Positions 45,757 to 55,022 of a stretch of DNA of 64,000 bases are shown here, in pieces (the first letter of the stretch is position 1; the number at the start of each line of letters is the position of its first letter). The stretch is from JAGQRJ01 sp041402045. GTDB lineage: Bacteria > Planctomycetota > J058. The stretch is taken from assembly GCA_041402045.1 (NCBI GenBank), contig JAWKSZ010000013.1, positions 1 to 64,000 on the forward strand. Reading direction: 5' to 3'. The translations under genes were made by a program, and so were the position numbers. The notes under the pieces were generated by a model that was given only the letters and a program-made list of their open reading frames with translations, ran no database searches and was not told the DNA's origin.

Positions 45757-47851
45757 TGCCACCCTCCACTTCGCTCTTGGCCGAGAAGCTCAGGCTGTAG
45801 CGCAGCTCGCAGACCGCGCTGCCGCCGGGCTCGAGGGAGACGAGGAAGCGACGTCCGCCCTTGAGACCCTGGGGCTGCGCGCTGGGAGGAAACGCCTCGG
45901 ACTGCGGGGACGAGCTGACCTGACCGACCTCGAGGGCCTGATCCTCTCCGGGCACCGGGACTCGAGCGAGGAGCTCGAGCTCGATCGGGACGCCGAGCTG
46001 GCTCGAGACCTCGAACCGCACCTCGTGCTGGACCACGGTCGTGCCGCCGAGGAGGCCCTGGGTGAGCTCCTTGCTCGTGACTCGACGCACGACGCGCACC
46101 CGCTCCTCCTCTCCCAGACCAATTCGGAGCAGACCTCCCCGGGGGACGGCGTCGACGCGGGTCTGGGTCAAGAACGCGTCCTCGAAGAACACCTCGACGG
46201 GACCCGCGAGCAGGGGAGCGTCGACGGGGTTGATCAGCTCCACCTCCCGATACACCCGCTCCTCGACGACGGGGACCGCGCGCAGGCGCTGGGCGACCGG
46301 GGCGTGGAGCTCCCGCAGCATGACGCGCTGGGGCTCGGGGCCGCTCTTCACGTCCGCGGGCGCCGCGGCCCGGAAGCGGTGGTCGAAGCTGCCCCGCGCG
46401 GTGAGGGGGTCCGCGGGGTCGCCGGAGGGGTGGAGCCCGTCGAGGACGCGCTGGGCGGCGACCGCCTCGTCGGCGCCGAGGGAGCGCGGGCGGAGGCGTC
46501 CCCGGTGCGCCTGATGCACCCCGGCGAGCGTGAGCCCGTCGAAGTCGAGCCAGGCTTCAGGGGCTGACCACTCTGGCTCGAGGGGCGAGGAGTCGCCGCC
46601 GCCGCCGCCGCCGTAGGCGTCGAACGCCTCGCCCTTCGCGCGCTTCTTCAGGGGCGCGCTGCGGGAGCGACTCGGGAGGCCGCCGCGGGTGCGAGACGCG
46701 AAGACGTCGGGCTGCGGCTGAGGCGCCGCGCCGGGGGGCGGCAGCGCGTGCTCCTCGTAGTCGAGGAGCAGGTCGTCGGCGTCGGCGCCGACGTCGTAGG
46801 CGGCGCCGTCGAGGTCCGGCGCGGGCTCTACCCCACCCAGGCGGCTGTCCGAGTCCGCGAGGGAGGAGGCAGGGAACGAGGCGGTGATCGAGCCCCTGGC
46901 GTCGCGGGCGGCGCCGAAGGGGGGCAGGTCGCGCTGGGCCGCGCTCTGGAGCCGGGCGCGGTCGCGATCGAACCCGGCGAAGAGCGCGTCCAGGCCTTCG
47001 GGGGGCGCGCGGAACGCGCGCTTGGCGTCGCGGCGACGGCCGAGGCGTTGGGCGGGGAGGTCCGGGAAGCTGGCGTCGGAGATCAAGTCGGAGGTGGCCA
47101 GGGAGAGCTCGACGCCCTCCCAGTCCTCGCCCGAGAGCTGGGCGACGAAGGCCTCCAGCTGCCAGCGGGCGGTCTGGCCCGCCGCCCCGAGGCGCACGGC
47201 GTAGGCCGGCCACCAGCGGGCCGTGGGCACGACGTAGGTCAGCTCGAGAGACTCCAGCGCCCCGTCGGGCTCGAGCTCGACGGTCACCGCGCGCGTGTGG
47301 GTCCGCGGGGGCCCCGCGCCTTGCTGATCGATCAGCCGCTGCACCGCGCGGGCCTGGTCGCGCTCTCGCGCCTCGACCGCGTCGAGCTCGGCGTCGACGC
47401 CCTCGATCAGGCTTCGGCGCAGGCGTTGGACCGCGAGGGCGTCGGCCAGGCGCGCCTCGGGGCTGCGCGTGGGCCGGGCTTCGCTCCCCGCCTCCGACTC
47501 GTGCAGTTGAGCTCGCGGGGCGATCGACTCCAGGCGCTGCCGGCGCTCACGGAGCCAGGAGGCCTCGGCCTGGAGCGAGGTCAGGACCTGACGGGCGGCG
47601 TCGAGGGCGGCCTGCAGCGCGAGAGGGTCGCCTGCAGGCGCGGCGGTCAGGCGGGAGCGAACGCCGCGCACGACGGCGCCGTGGGCGTGGGCGCGGAAGC
47701 TCCCAGGCGCCGCGTGGGCGCTGACACCCGGGAGCTCCAGCTCGAGGGCGCCCGCGGCCTCGGGGGTGAGCTCGACGCGGCGGGTCACCTCCGCCCCGCG
47801 GGCATAGACGGCGGCTCGGATCACCTTGCTGGAGAGGGTGAGCGCAGGCAC
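45743..47851 (-). CDS. DUF4139 (MuiA-like) protein, longer paralogue
   Basis: 702 aa from GTG at 47851 behind AAGGAGGCTCCC. Same order as its neighbour: VIRAAVYARGAEVTRRVELTPEAAGALELELPGVS (DUF4140), coiled coil, VTVELEPDGALESLELTYVVPTARWWPAYAVRLG, EDWEGVELSLATSD and the end RRFLVSLEPGGSAVCELRYSLSFSAKS. It carries an extra ~200-residue insert rich in Asp/Pro/Gly (including a six-Gly run) that is probably disordered. The tight overlap suggests the two proteins form a heteromer, but that is inference. Confidence 0.88.
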   Translation of the reverse strand: MPALTLSSKVIRAAVYARGAEVTRRVELTPEAAGALELELPGVSAHAAPGSFRAHAHGAVVRGVRSRLTAAPAGDPLALQAALDAARQVLTSLQAEASWLRERRQRLESIAPRAQLHESEAGSEARPTRSPEARLADALAVQRLRRSLIEGVDAELDAVEARERDQARAVQRLIDQQGAGPPRTHTRAVTVELEPDGALESLELTYVVPTARWWPAYAVRLGAAGQTARWQLEAFVAQLSGEDWEGVELSLATSDLISDASFPDLPAQRLGRRRDAKRAFRAPPEGLDALFAGFDRDRARLQSAAQRDLPPFGAARDARGSITASFPASSLADSDSRLGGVEPAPDLDGAAYDVGADADDLLLDYEEHALPPPGAAPQPQPDVFASRTRGGLPSRSRSAPLKKRAKGEAFDAYGGGGGGDSSPLEPEWSAPEAWLDFDGLTLAGVHQAHRGRLRPRSLGADEAVAAQRVLDGLHPSGDPADPLTARGSFDHRFRAAAPADVKSGPEPQRVMLRELHAPVAQRLRAVPVVEERVYREVELINPVDAPLLAGPVEVFFEDAFLTQTRVDAVPRGGLLRIGLGEEERVRVVRRVTSKELTQGLLGGTTVVQHEVRFEVSSQLGVPIELELLARVPVPGEDQALEVGQVSSSPQSEAFPPSAQPQGLKGGRRFLVSLEPGGSAVCELRYSLSFSAKSEVEGGNVRA

Positions 47852-48078
47852 GGGAGCCTCCTTGGTCCGTGAGCTTACGACACCGCTCGAGGGAGGTCAG
47901 CACGGTGCAGGCGGCGCGATCGGCCCGCCGCTCGACCCTGGCAGGTCCCCTCGCACGGGCGGGACGGCCAACGACGGCGCCTGCTGGGTCGGCCCGCGGG
48001 GTGCGTCTGTCCGCAAGCAGGGCCAACGCTCTCGCTTGCCCTCGTCGCCGCCGACTGCGTGGGTCGCCGGCCACGAAA

Positions 48079-49146
48079 CTAGAAGCGGAAGGTCGTGCTC
48101 CCGTAGCGCAAGGAGTGGCTGATCGCGCTGCCTTCGCCGACCTCCCGCTGACCGAACTCGACCTGCAGTCGACCCTCGTAGCCCTGGAGCCACTCCACCC
48201 GGAGCGTGTTGCGATCGGGGGAGATCAGGGCGTCGAGGCCGTCCGCGAGCACGTCGTAGCGCCCGCGGAGCGCGGGGTCGCCGGCCACGCTCTGCGCCAT
48301 GGAGTCGAGCATGCTGGTGCGCAGGCTGCCGATCAGCGGCTCGTCGAGCTGCACGTCGCCGGGACAGGTCAAGAGCACCGTGTCGGTGAACGCCAGCTCG
48401 CGGAAGCGCGCTTCGCAGGCGCTGGGGTCGCCGTCGAGGTCGAGGGCCACGACCTTGCGCCCGGGAATGTTGGCCACGAGGTGCAGCAGGTGGCTCACGG
48501 GGTGGCGCTGGTCGTCGAACTCGAGCTCGGCGCCGTGGACGCCGGCGCTCAGCGCGAGCACGAACACGCCGTCCGGGTCGAGCGACTGGACTTGATACAG
48601 GGCCGAGACCAGCTCTCCCCAGCCGTGGACGCGGTTGACGCGGAACCCCTTGCGCTCGCGGAGGAACGCGCTCGAGCGCTCGGCGCGGTCGTGGCGGGGC
48701 ACGTCGCTGGCGACCACCGCCCAGCGCTTGGCGCGCAGGCGCTTGGTGTAGGTCTCCGCGTCGACGTGCTCGCAGAGCACGACGAACTCCTGGTTTCCGA
48801 TCCCGATCGCGTCGCCGTGTTTGACGGGGTGCAGCGGGCCGACCTGGCCGTAGGTCGCCTCCAGCGGGTGGCCGTTGAGGTACGTGCCGTTGGTCGAGTT
48901 CAGGTCCGAGCACCCGGGGATATCGGGAGAGATCATGCCGTGGGTGCGGGAGACCTTGGGGTCCGAGCTGATCTGAATGTAGTTCAGCTGCGCCAGGCCG
49001 TCGGCCACGCGCTTGAGCCGGTCGCTGCGCTCGTCCCGCTCGCCGTAGCGGTAGTAGACGTCGTTGCGCCCGAAGACCGTCGTGACCACGATCGGCACCA
49101 GCCGCTGCGAGCCGACGTGGCGCAGGGTGACCAGCTCCTTGCTCAT
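48079..49146 (-). CDS. FHA-domain protein with degenerate caspase-like C-terminal domain
   Basis: 355 aa. The FHA domain lies in ~1-125: VVTTVFGRNDVYY, DPKVSRTHGMISPD and DLNSTNGTYLNG hold the Arg, Ser and Asn used to bind phosphothreonine. The C-terminal ~200 residues follow the caspase/C14 pattern: RWAVVASDVPRHDRAERSSAFL, DPDGVFVLALSAGVHGAE (in place of the His motif SGHG), IPGRKVVALDLDGDPSAC (in place of DACHSG), then FTDTVLLTCPGDVQLDEPLIGSLRTSML. The Cys position appears replaced by Asp, so it should be catalytically dead. It begins 4 bases after the stop of the next upstream gene. An FHA reader among seven kinases probably senses their phosphorylation. Fold call by eye. Confidence 0.75.
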   Translation of the reverse strand: MSKELVTLRHVGSQRLVPIVVTTVFGRNDVYYRYGERDERSDRLKRVADGLAQLNYIQISSDPKVSRTHGMISPDIPGCSDLNSTNGTYLNGHPLEATYGQVGPLHPVKHGDAIGIGNQEFVVLCEHVDAETYTKRLRAKRWAVVASDVPRHDRAERSSAFLRERKGFRVNRVHGWGELVSALYQVQSLDPDGVFVLALSAGVHGAELEFDDQRHPVSHLLHLVANIPGRKVVALDLDGDPSACEARFRELAFTDTVLLTCPGDVQLDEPLIGSLRTSMLDSMAQSVAGDPALRGRYDVLADGLDALISPDRNTLRVEWLQGYEGRLQVEFGQREVGEGSAISHSLRYGSTTFRF

Positions 49147-49150
49147 GGCG

Positions 49151-50818
49151 CTACTTCCCGTACCAGGGGTTGCGGACCGTGCGGGAGTTGCGCGTGCCGC
49201 GCTCCTGCTTCAGGCGCCGGGCGAGCTCGCTGACGGCGGCGTGGGACTTGTTGCGCAGCGAGGCGGCCACGTCGATCACCAGGGCGATCTGGCTGTCGGG
49301 CTCGTCGTAGGGCGCGGCAGCCTCGAGCACCTGCAACGCGAGCTCCGCCGGGCAGGCGAGCAGCGCCTGGCGCACGACCTTCATGCTCGGCTTGTCCCCG
49401 GCGAGGGGGATCGTGGACAGGAGCTGGGCGGCCCCCAGCGGGGTCAGGTCCTCGCGGGTGAGGAGCCCGGCGGCGCGGTTCACGACCTCGGCGGAGGCGT
49501 CGATCTCGAGGGCGTCGCCGAAGGCGCGCCCGGCCTTGCGCTGGGTGCCGGCGTCCATGTGCTGGCTGCAGGCCTCGAGCAGCTCCAGGGCCTGGTCGGC
49601 GCGGGTCGCGGGCGGCTTGCCCTGGCCCTGCTCGTCGAGGCGCGGGTCGTTCAGGAACGCGAGCAGCGCGGGACCGGCCGGCGCGTCCTCCCCGTCCTCC
49701 GACTCCCGTGACCACACACCGCCGCGGTAGAGCTCGGCGCGCACCTGGACCACGCCCTCCCAGGCCCCGACGGTGATCCGCGGCGCGTCGGGAGTGGCCC
49801 ACAGCTGCTCGTCGTCCAAGGTCTCGCGCGCCTCCTCGAGGCGATCGTCGACGACGTCCCAGGCCTCGGGCACGAGGCGCTTGTAGGCCTCCAGCACGCT
49901 GCGGCAGCGCAGGAGGTGCTCCGCGCGGCGTTCCTCGTCGCGGTAGGCCGACTCGAACAAGAGCACGCCGTAGTTCCAGGCGTCCTTGTCGATCAGCCCG
50001 GCGTCGTAGCGCGCCGCGTAGCGGGCGAGGGCCGCGTCCTCGTCCAGGTCGGGGTAGCCGCGCTCGCCCTCCACGTAGCGCGCCCACACGTAATCGTGGA
50101 GCTTGCTCACGTCGTCCTGGTGCGTCGCCTCGAGGTCGGTCGCCAACTGCATGGGCGAGACGAAGCTCACACTGCGTCCGGCGAGGCGGCCCTTCGCGTA
50201 GCGCAGGCGCCCCCCCCCGAACACGTCGCACAGGAGGGCGGCGAAGGCCGGGGGCAGGCGCAGGCCGAACTTGCTCAGGGCGTCGGGGCTCGTCTTCGCG
50301 CCGGACTCGCTCTCGAGCACGCCGGTGCGCAGGAGCGCCCGCAGCCGGGCGAAGGGGTCACGCTCGGGGCCGACCTTGCCGCCCAGGCGCAGCGCGTCGG
50401 CGACGAGGCGCCGCACCGTCCAGTCTTCGTCCTCGGTGCGCAGGCTGTCGAGCTGCGCGCGGAAGCGGCCGAGGTTCAGGGCCGCGCAGGCTTCGCAGGC
50501 GCGGCCGCGGATCCAGGCTTCTCCCGCGCCGAGCTCGTCGCCGAGGGGGTCCTCCAGCTCGCGCAGGCCCGCGAGGTGGGCGACGTGCACCGCGTCCCAG
50601 CGCGGCTCGGGCTCCTTGGCCGCGAGGGCGGCCCCCGCCAGCTCGAGGGCGCGCGCGCGGGTCGGGGCGTCCAGCTCGAGGACCCCCGCGGTGACGGCGA
50701 GGGCGCGCAGGCCGCGCGCGGGTCCGGCCTCGAGCCCGTCGCGGAGGTAGGCCTCGAGGGCGGAGGCCTCCAGGCGCAGCGCGTCGTCGCGCCAGCGCTG
50801 GAGCAGCTCGTGGGTCAT
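49151..50818 (-). CDS. Hypothetical helical protein in the FHA operon
   Basis: 555 aa from ATG at 50818; a longer reading from 50875 lacks a ribosome site. Almost entirely helical with HEAT/ARM-like character in places (WTVRRLVADALRLGG; LGAAQLLSTIPLAGDKPSMKVVRQALLACPAELALQVLEAA). The middle (SKLHDYVWARYVEGERGYPDLDEDAALARYAARYDAGLIDKDAWNYGVLLFESAYRDEERRAEHLL) is not recognised. No signal or membrane helix. Four bases separate it from the FHA gene, so the two are surely co-transcribed and may form a complex. Confidence 0.7.
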   Translation of the reverse strand: MTHELLQRWRDDALRLEASALEAYLRDGLEAGPARGLRALAVTAGVLELDAPTRARALELAGAALAAKEPEPRWDAVHVAHLAGLRELEDPLGDELGAGEAWIRGRACEACAALNLGRFRAQLDSLRTEDEDWTVRRLVADALRLGGKVGPERDPFARLRALLRTGVLESESGAKTSPDALSKFGLRLPPAFAALLCDVFGGGRLRYAKGRLAGRSVSFVSPMQLATDLEATHQDDVSKLHDYVWARYVEGERGYPDLDEDAALARYAARYDAGLIDKDAWNYGVLLFESAYRDEERRAEHLLRCRSVLEAYKRLVPEAWDVVDDRLEEARETLDDEQLWATPDAPRITVGAWEGVVQVRAELYRGGVWSRESEDGEDAPAGPALLAFLNDPRLDEQGQGKPPATRADQALELLEACSQHMDAGTQRKAGRAFGDALEIDASAEVVNRAAGLLTREDLTPLGAAQLLSTIPLAGDKPSMKVVRQALLACPAELALQVLEAAAPYDEPDSQIALVIDVAASLRNKSHAAVSELARRLKQERGTRNSRTVRNPWYGK

Positions 50819-50903
50819 GGGCAGGTCCTCGACTCGTGCATGCACCGAGCATAGGGCCTGGAAGGGCGCGGACAAAGCCCGCTCGGGGCGCGACCCCGGG
50901 GGC

Positions 50904-52241
50904 TCACTCGACCCCCGCGACCTTCCAGGCTCCGTCGGAGTCGACGAGGGTCACCGCGCGCTCGAGGGGCTCGCTGCCGCCGAGCAGGCGCACCCGGAAC
51001 ACGACGCGGCCGGGCTCGGGCTCGGCGCGGTTCAGGAGCTCCGCGCTGATCACCGCCGGGATCGGCGCCTTGAGCCCGCTCGCGCGGTCGCGGTAGAGCG
51101 CGGCGACGACGGCGGGCTCGCCGAAGCGCCAGGCGGCGAGGAGGCTCGAGAGCGCGCGCGAGGGGTCGCTCGCGTCGAGGGCCTCGGCGAAGGCATGGTT
51201 GGCGCTGATCTTGGCCGAGACGAGGTTCGCGGCCAGGGCCAGGCTCGGGTCGGCGCTGGCGCGGAAGCGGTGCACGTAGCCCTTGCCGGGGAGCCCGGCG
51301 CGACAGAGCTTCGAGACCGCCTCCTCGGCGGACGCGGGGTCCGAGGCCCGGGCCTGGTCCAGGAGCTTCTCGGCCTCGTAGATCAGGGCCAGGTGCCCCA
51401 GGACCTCGTGCCAGGTGGTCGCGCGCAGGAGCTCCACGCGCCAGTCGTCCTCGTCGGGCTCCTCGGCGAGCACGATCCCTGCCGTGCCGTGGTCGAGGTA
51501 GGCCAGGCCGTCCACGGTCTGGCCGCCGACCCCCGCCACGATCTGGGGGAAGTCCTGGGTCAAGCGCTCGACCAGGCTCTGCATGTAGGTCGCGTGGCTC
51601 AACGAGCGGGAGAGGTCCCAGAACAGGACCGGCGCGCGGGGGAGGCCCTTCTGCTGCAGCCAGGCCTTGAAGGCCGAGGTGAAGCTCGCCTCGAGGTCGG
51701 TGAGGTAGACGAGTTGGTAGGGCGAGGCGAGCAAGTCGAGGACCTGCTTGGCGCCCTCGACAGCGGGTATGTCCTTGACCTCTTTCCCGCGGAACATGTC
51801 GAGGTTCGTGGCCTGGGACACGGTCTGGTCGACCTGGACCAGGAGGATCGGGCGGTCCTCGGCGGGGACGCCGATCAGGATCTCGGCGGGGAACGCCATG
51901 TAGTCGGAGCCGCGGCGGATCCGCGCCTCCACCGTGTAGAGCCCGGTCTCGGTCGGCTTGAAGTCGACCTTGGCGACCCCGTCGTCGTCGGTCTTGCCCG
52001 TGGCGATGAACTGCGCCTCGCTCAGGTCCAGGCCGTCGTGGCGCACGACGAAGAAGTCGAGCTTCTCGCCGGTGACGTCGGGGTTGATCCCCAGGATCCC
52101 GCTGCGCTCGAGCTTGGCCTCCAGCGACACGGTCTGCCCCAGCTTGGCCAGCCCGTCTTGCCCGGTGAGGGTCGCCTCGGTCTTGGCGTGGGCGAGCCCC
52201 GCGCACAGCGCGAGGGCGAGCAGCGAACGAGTCCAGGTCAT
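50904..52241 (-). CDS. Secreted protein with Ig-like and HAD-like (App1/LNS2-type) domains
   Basis: 445 aa. Signal peptide MTWTRSLLALALCAGLAHA; ATG at 52241 after CTGGAGGGACC. Residues ~20-125 look like a beta-sandwich (TDDDGVAKVDFKPTETGLYTVEARI). Then RPILLVQVDQTVSQ, IPAVEGAKQVLDLL, YQLVYLTDLEASFTSAFKAWLQQKGLPRAPVLFWD follow the HAD/App1 layout, but motif I DxDxT reads QVDQT, so the nucleophile Asp is Gln. The end (VVFRVRLLGGSEPLERAVTLVDSDGAWKVAGV) is a SnoaL/NTF2-like closing strand set at best. Likely a non-enzymatic or altered HAD. It is 85 bp upstream of the helical protein gene. Confidence 0.65.
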   Translation of the reverse strand: MTWTRSLLALALCAGLAHAKTEATLTGQDGLAKLGQTVSLEAKLERSGILGINPDVTGEKLDFFVVRHDGLDLSEAQFIATGKTDDDGVAKVDFKPTETGLYTVEARIRRGSDYMAFPAEILIGVPAEDRPILLVQVDQTVSQATNLDMFRGKEVKDIPAVEGAKQVLDLLASPYQLVYLTDLEASFTSAFKAWLQQKGLPRAPVLFWDLSRSLSHATYMQSLVERLTQDFPQIVAGVGGQTVDGLAYLDHGTAGIVLAEEPDEDDWRVELLRATTWHEVLGHLALIYEAEKLLDQARASDPASAEEAVSKLCRAGLPGKGYVHRFRASADPSLALAANLVSAKISANHAFAEALDASDPSRALSSLLAAWRFGEPAVVAALYRDRASGLKAPIPAVISAELLNRAEPEPGRVVFRVRLLGGSEPLERAVTLVDSDGAWKVAGVE

Positions 52242-52254
52242 GGTCCCTCCAGGG

Positions 52255-52734
52255 TCACCAGGCGAAGCCGCACACCGCGCAGCGACGCGCGCAGCTCTCG
52301 AGGGTGTTGTCTTCGTCGTGGAAGCAGCGCGGGCACACGTGGTCGGGCATGTAGACCTCCCGCGGGCCGTCGGGCAGCTCGACCTTGAAGCGCGAGCGCG
52401 CGGCGAGCACCCCGGCGTGGTCCCAGCCCCCGCGGGCCGCAGCGCGGCGCAGCGCGCCCACGTGGGCGGCGCTGGGCGGGCCGGCGCAGCCCTCGCTGGC
52501 CTCCGGCGCCTGGGGCAAGGGACGCGGGCCGGGGGGCGTGGCGCTGCGGGGACGCAGCACCCCGATCAGCTCTTCCAGCCCCTCTCGCGGACGCGCGGCG
52601 CTCACGAACAGCTCGACGTCCGCGGCGTCCAGCAACTCGAGGAGCCGCTCCAGGTGGCCGGCCTGCTCGAGCCGTTCTAGCTCGTGGGCCAGCTCCTCAT
52701 TGACGCGGTAGAAGCTCGAGGGGTCAGGGGTCAT
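52255..52734 (-). CDS. Small zinc-ribbon protein
   Basis: 159 aa from ATG at 52734 (TPDPSSFYRVNEELAHELERLEQAGHLERLLELLDAADVELF). The N-terminal ~50 residues are helical and could be a coiled coil. The C-terminus CPRCFHDEDNTLESCARRCAVCGF has CPRC and CAVC pairs plus one extra Cys, a zinc ribbon. The middle is Pro-rich. No family recognised. The stop is 13 bases before the secreted HAD-like gene, so they share a transcript. Confidence 0.7.
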   Translation of the reverse strand: MTPDPSSFYRVNEELAHELERLEQAGHLERLLELLDAADVELFVSAARPREGLEELIGVLRPRSATPPGPRPLPQAPEASEGCAGPPSAAHVGALRRAAARGGWDHAGVLAARSRFKVELPDGPREVYMPDHVCPRCFHDEDNTLESCARRCAVCGFAW

Positions 52735-52980
52735 GTCGCTAACGCGAGTATAGAGCCCGGGGTCCATCCGCGTGAGGGGCGGGTCCAGCGGCCCGTGAGG
52801 GCTGACTCCAGCGGCGCTCGTTGCCTCGTCGCCGCTGGCGTCGTCGCTCGTCGGTCGCACTGGCCCAAAGGGCTCGCTCCTCGCGCCTGACCAGGGACGA
52901 CGAATGCGGCGCGATCACCGCCGAGGCCAACCCTGACGGACCCCACGGTCGAGGTCCCAGCCCGGGAGTAGACTGCGCGC

Positions 52981-54465
52981 ATGTTCGACGTGATCGTGCG
53001 AGGCGGGACGCTCTTCGACGGGACCGGCGGGGCGCCGCGCCGGGTGGACCTGGGGATCTCGGAGGGCCGGGTTGTCGCCGTGGGCGCCCTCGACGAGGCC
53101 GAGGCGGGGGAGGTGCTCGACGCCAGCGGCGCCTGGGTCGTGCCCGGCTTCGTGGACGTCCACACCCACTACGACCTCTGTCTGGGCTGGGACGGGCTGA
53201 GCGCCCACTGCCTGCGCCAGGGAATCACCACGGTCGTGGGCGGGAACTGCGGGCTCGGCGACCCGGACCTGCTCGCGGTCCTCGGGCGCGCGCGGGGCGC
53301 CGCGCTGGGGGTCAACTTCGGCGCGCTGCTCCCGATCGGTCCGATCCGCTCGACGGTCGTCCCCCGCGGCGAGAACCGGGCGGCGACCGCTGAGGAGCGC
53401 GCGCGGGTGGTCGCCGCGATCGAGCGCCAGCTCGACCGCGGCGCGCTGGGGCTCAGCTGGGGGCCGTATCACGCCAACTCGCTGATCGGCCCCGAGGAGC
53501 TGCGGGCCTACCTCGCGCCGCTGGGCCCGCGGGGCAAACCCTTCGTCGTGCACCGGCGCAGCGAGGGCAAGGGGGGCCTCGAGGCCACCCAGGAGGCGGT
53601 CGAGCATGCCAGGGCCGCCGGCGTCCCGCTGCAGATCTCGCACCTCAAGACCGCGGGCAAGCTCAACTGGGGCGACTTCGAGCCAGTGCTCGAGTGCGTC
53701 GAGGCCGCGCGAAGGGACCTCGACCTCGGCGTCGACGTCTACCCCTACGACGCCAGCCTGACCTACCTCTCGGCGGCGATCCCTGACGGGCTCAAGGCCG
53801 ACGGGCGCCTGCTGGAGCGTCTGCGCGACCCCCGCACGCGGCGCGAGGCGCGTGACGGCGTCGCGGGGTGGTTCGAGGCGCGGCAGGGGCCCGAGGCGAT
53901 CGTGGTCCACGCCCCGTCGTTGGCGCCGGGGGCCGGAGGCGCGACCTTGGCCGAGCTCGACGCGCGGCTGGGAGTGGGGGACCCGGCGGAGGCGTTGCTG
54001 CGCCTGGTCGAGCACGACCCCGAGGGGACCGGGGGCTGGGCGACCTACCGCACCATGATGGACCCCGCCCACGTCGCCGCGGTGCTCGAGCTGAGCTACG
54101 CCGCGGTGGCGTCGGACGCCGTGCCCGACGCGTCGGGGATCGGCATGGGGGACAGCACCCACCCCCGCGCGTTCTCGACCTACGCGCGGGCGCTGACCGC
54201 GGCCGCGGCGCGCGGCGACGCTGCGCTGGCGGAGACGGTGCGCCGCTCGACGGCGTTCCCTGCAGCGCGGTTCGGCGTCGCGCGCGGGGCGTTGGTCGCG
54301 GGCGCCGTCGCGGACCTGGTGGTCCTGCGCGACCTCGAGGACGCCGCCGACTACGTGCACCCGGATCGCTACCCACGCGGGGTCGAGCACGTGCTCGTGG
54401 GCGGTCGGGTCGCGCTACGCGACGGGCAGCCGACGGGCGTCGCCGCGGGCGAAGTCCTGGGCTAG
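52981..54465 (+). CDS. N-acyl-D-amino-acid deacylase-type amidohydrolase
   Basis: 494 aa. N-terminus FDVIVRGGTLFDGTGGAPRRVDLGI and GFVDVHTHYDLCLGWD (HxH) are typical, with TTVVGGNCGLG (the family's NCG motif), PLQISHLKTAGK (bridging/His region), DLGVDVYPYDAS and ASDAVPDASG (catalytic Asp) following. It removes acyl groups from N-acyl-D-amino acids in this family, but many members act on other amides, such as dipeptides. ATG at 52981; no strong Shine-Dalgarno. The stop overlaps the convergent GNAT gene by 4 bases. Confidence 0.88.
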   Translation: MFDVIVRGGTLFDGTGGAPRRVDLGISEGRVVAVGALDEAEAGEVLDASGAWVVPGFVDVHTHYDLCLGWDGLSAHCLRQGITTVVGGNCGLGDPDLLAVLGRARGAALGVNFGALLPIGPIRSTVVPRGENRAATAEERARVVAAIERQLDRGALGLSWGPYHANSLIGPEELRAYLAPLGPRGKPFVVHRRSEGKGGLEATQEAVEHARAAGVPLQISHLKTAGKLNWGDFEPVLECVEAARRDLDLGVDVYPYDASLTYLSAAIPDGLKADGRLLERLRDPRTRREARDGVAGWFEARQGPEAIVVHAPSLAPGAGGATLAELDARLGVGDPAEALLRLVEHDPEGTGGWATYRTMMDPAHVAAVLELSYAAVASDAVPDASGIGMGDSTHPRAFSTYARALTAAAARGDAALAETVRRSTAFPAARFGVARGALVAGAVADLVVLRDLEDAADYVHPDRYPRGVEHVLVGGRVALRDGQPTGVAAGEVLG

Positions 54466-55022
54466 GGTTCGCGGGCTGCCCAGTCGGCGCGGCGGATCCG
54501 ATACAGCACGTGTTCGCTGAGGCGGTGCCCCGGCGGCAGCGCGGGGTGGGCGAAGTCCCCCGTCGGATCGCGCGCGAGGCCGAGTCGTTCCATGACCGCG
54601 CGGGAGCGCAGGTTGGCGGGGACGGTGAAGGACACGACCTCGTCCAGGTCGAGCTCGGTGAAGGCCGCGCGCAGGCAGGCGCGGGCGGCTTCGGTCGCGA
54701 ACCCCTGCCCCCAGTGCGCGGGCGCCAGGCGCCAGCCGACCTCGACGCAGGGGGTGAACGCCGCCTCGAAGCGCGGGATCGAGAGCCCCACGAAGCCCAG
54801 GCACGGCGCGGTGCCCGGGGCCTCGACCGCCCACAGCCCGAAGCCGTGGAGGGCGTGGTGGGCCTCGAGCCGCTCCAGCAGCGCGTCGCTCTCCTCGCGG
54901 CTGAGGGGGCCTGGGAGGTAGGCGGTGACCTCGGGGTCGGCGTTGAGGGCGGCGAAGGGCGCGCGGTCCGCGTCGCGCCAGCGGCGGAGCAGGAGCCGCG
55001 GGGTGCGCAGCTCGGGGATCAC
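54462..55022 (-). CDS. GNAT N-acetyltransferase (RimJ/RimL-like)
   Basis: 186 aa. Opens with IPELRTPRLLLRRWRDADRAPFAALNADPEV, then GFVGLSIPRFEAAFTPCVEVGWRLAPAHWGQGFATEAARA with the acetyl-CoA loop (WGQGFATEA in place of RGxGxG/A), and VVSFTVPANLRSRAVMERLGL. This is the RimJ/RimL-like group acting on protein N-termini or small molecules. GTG at 55022 overlaps the stop of the large kinase gene (GTGA), so it is probably translated after it. Whether it acetylates a kinase-pathway protein is unknown. Confidence 0.9.
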   Translation of the reverse strand: MIPELRTPRLLLRRWRDADRAPFAALNADPEVTAYLPGPLSREESDALLERLEAHHALHGFGLWAVEAPGTAPCLGFVGLSIPRFEAAFTPCVEVGWRLAPAHWGQGFATEAARACLRAAFTELDLDEVVSFTVPANLRSRAVMERLGLARDPTGDFAHPALPPGHRLSEHVLYRIRRADWAAREP

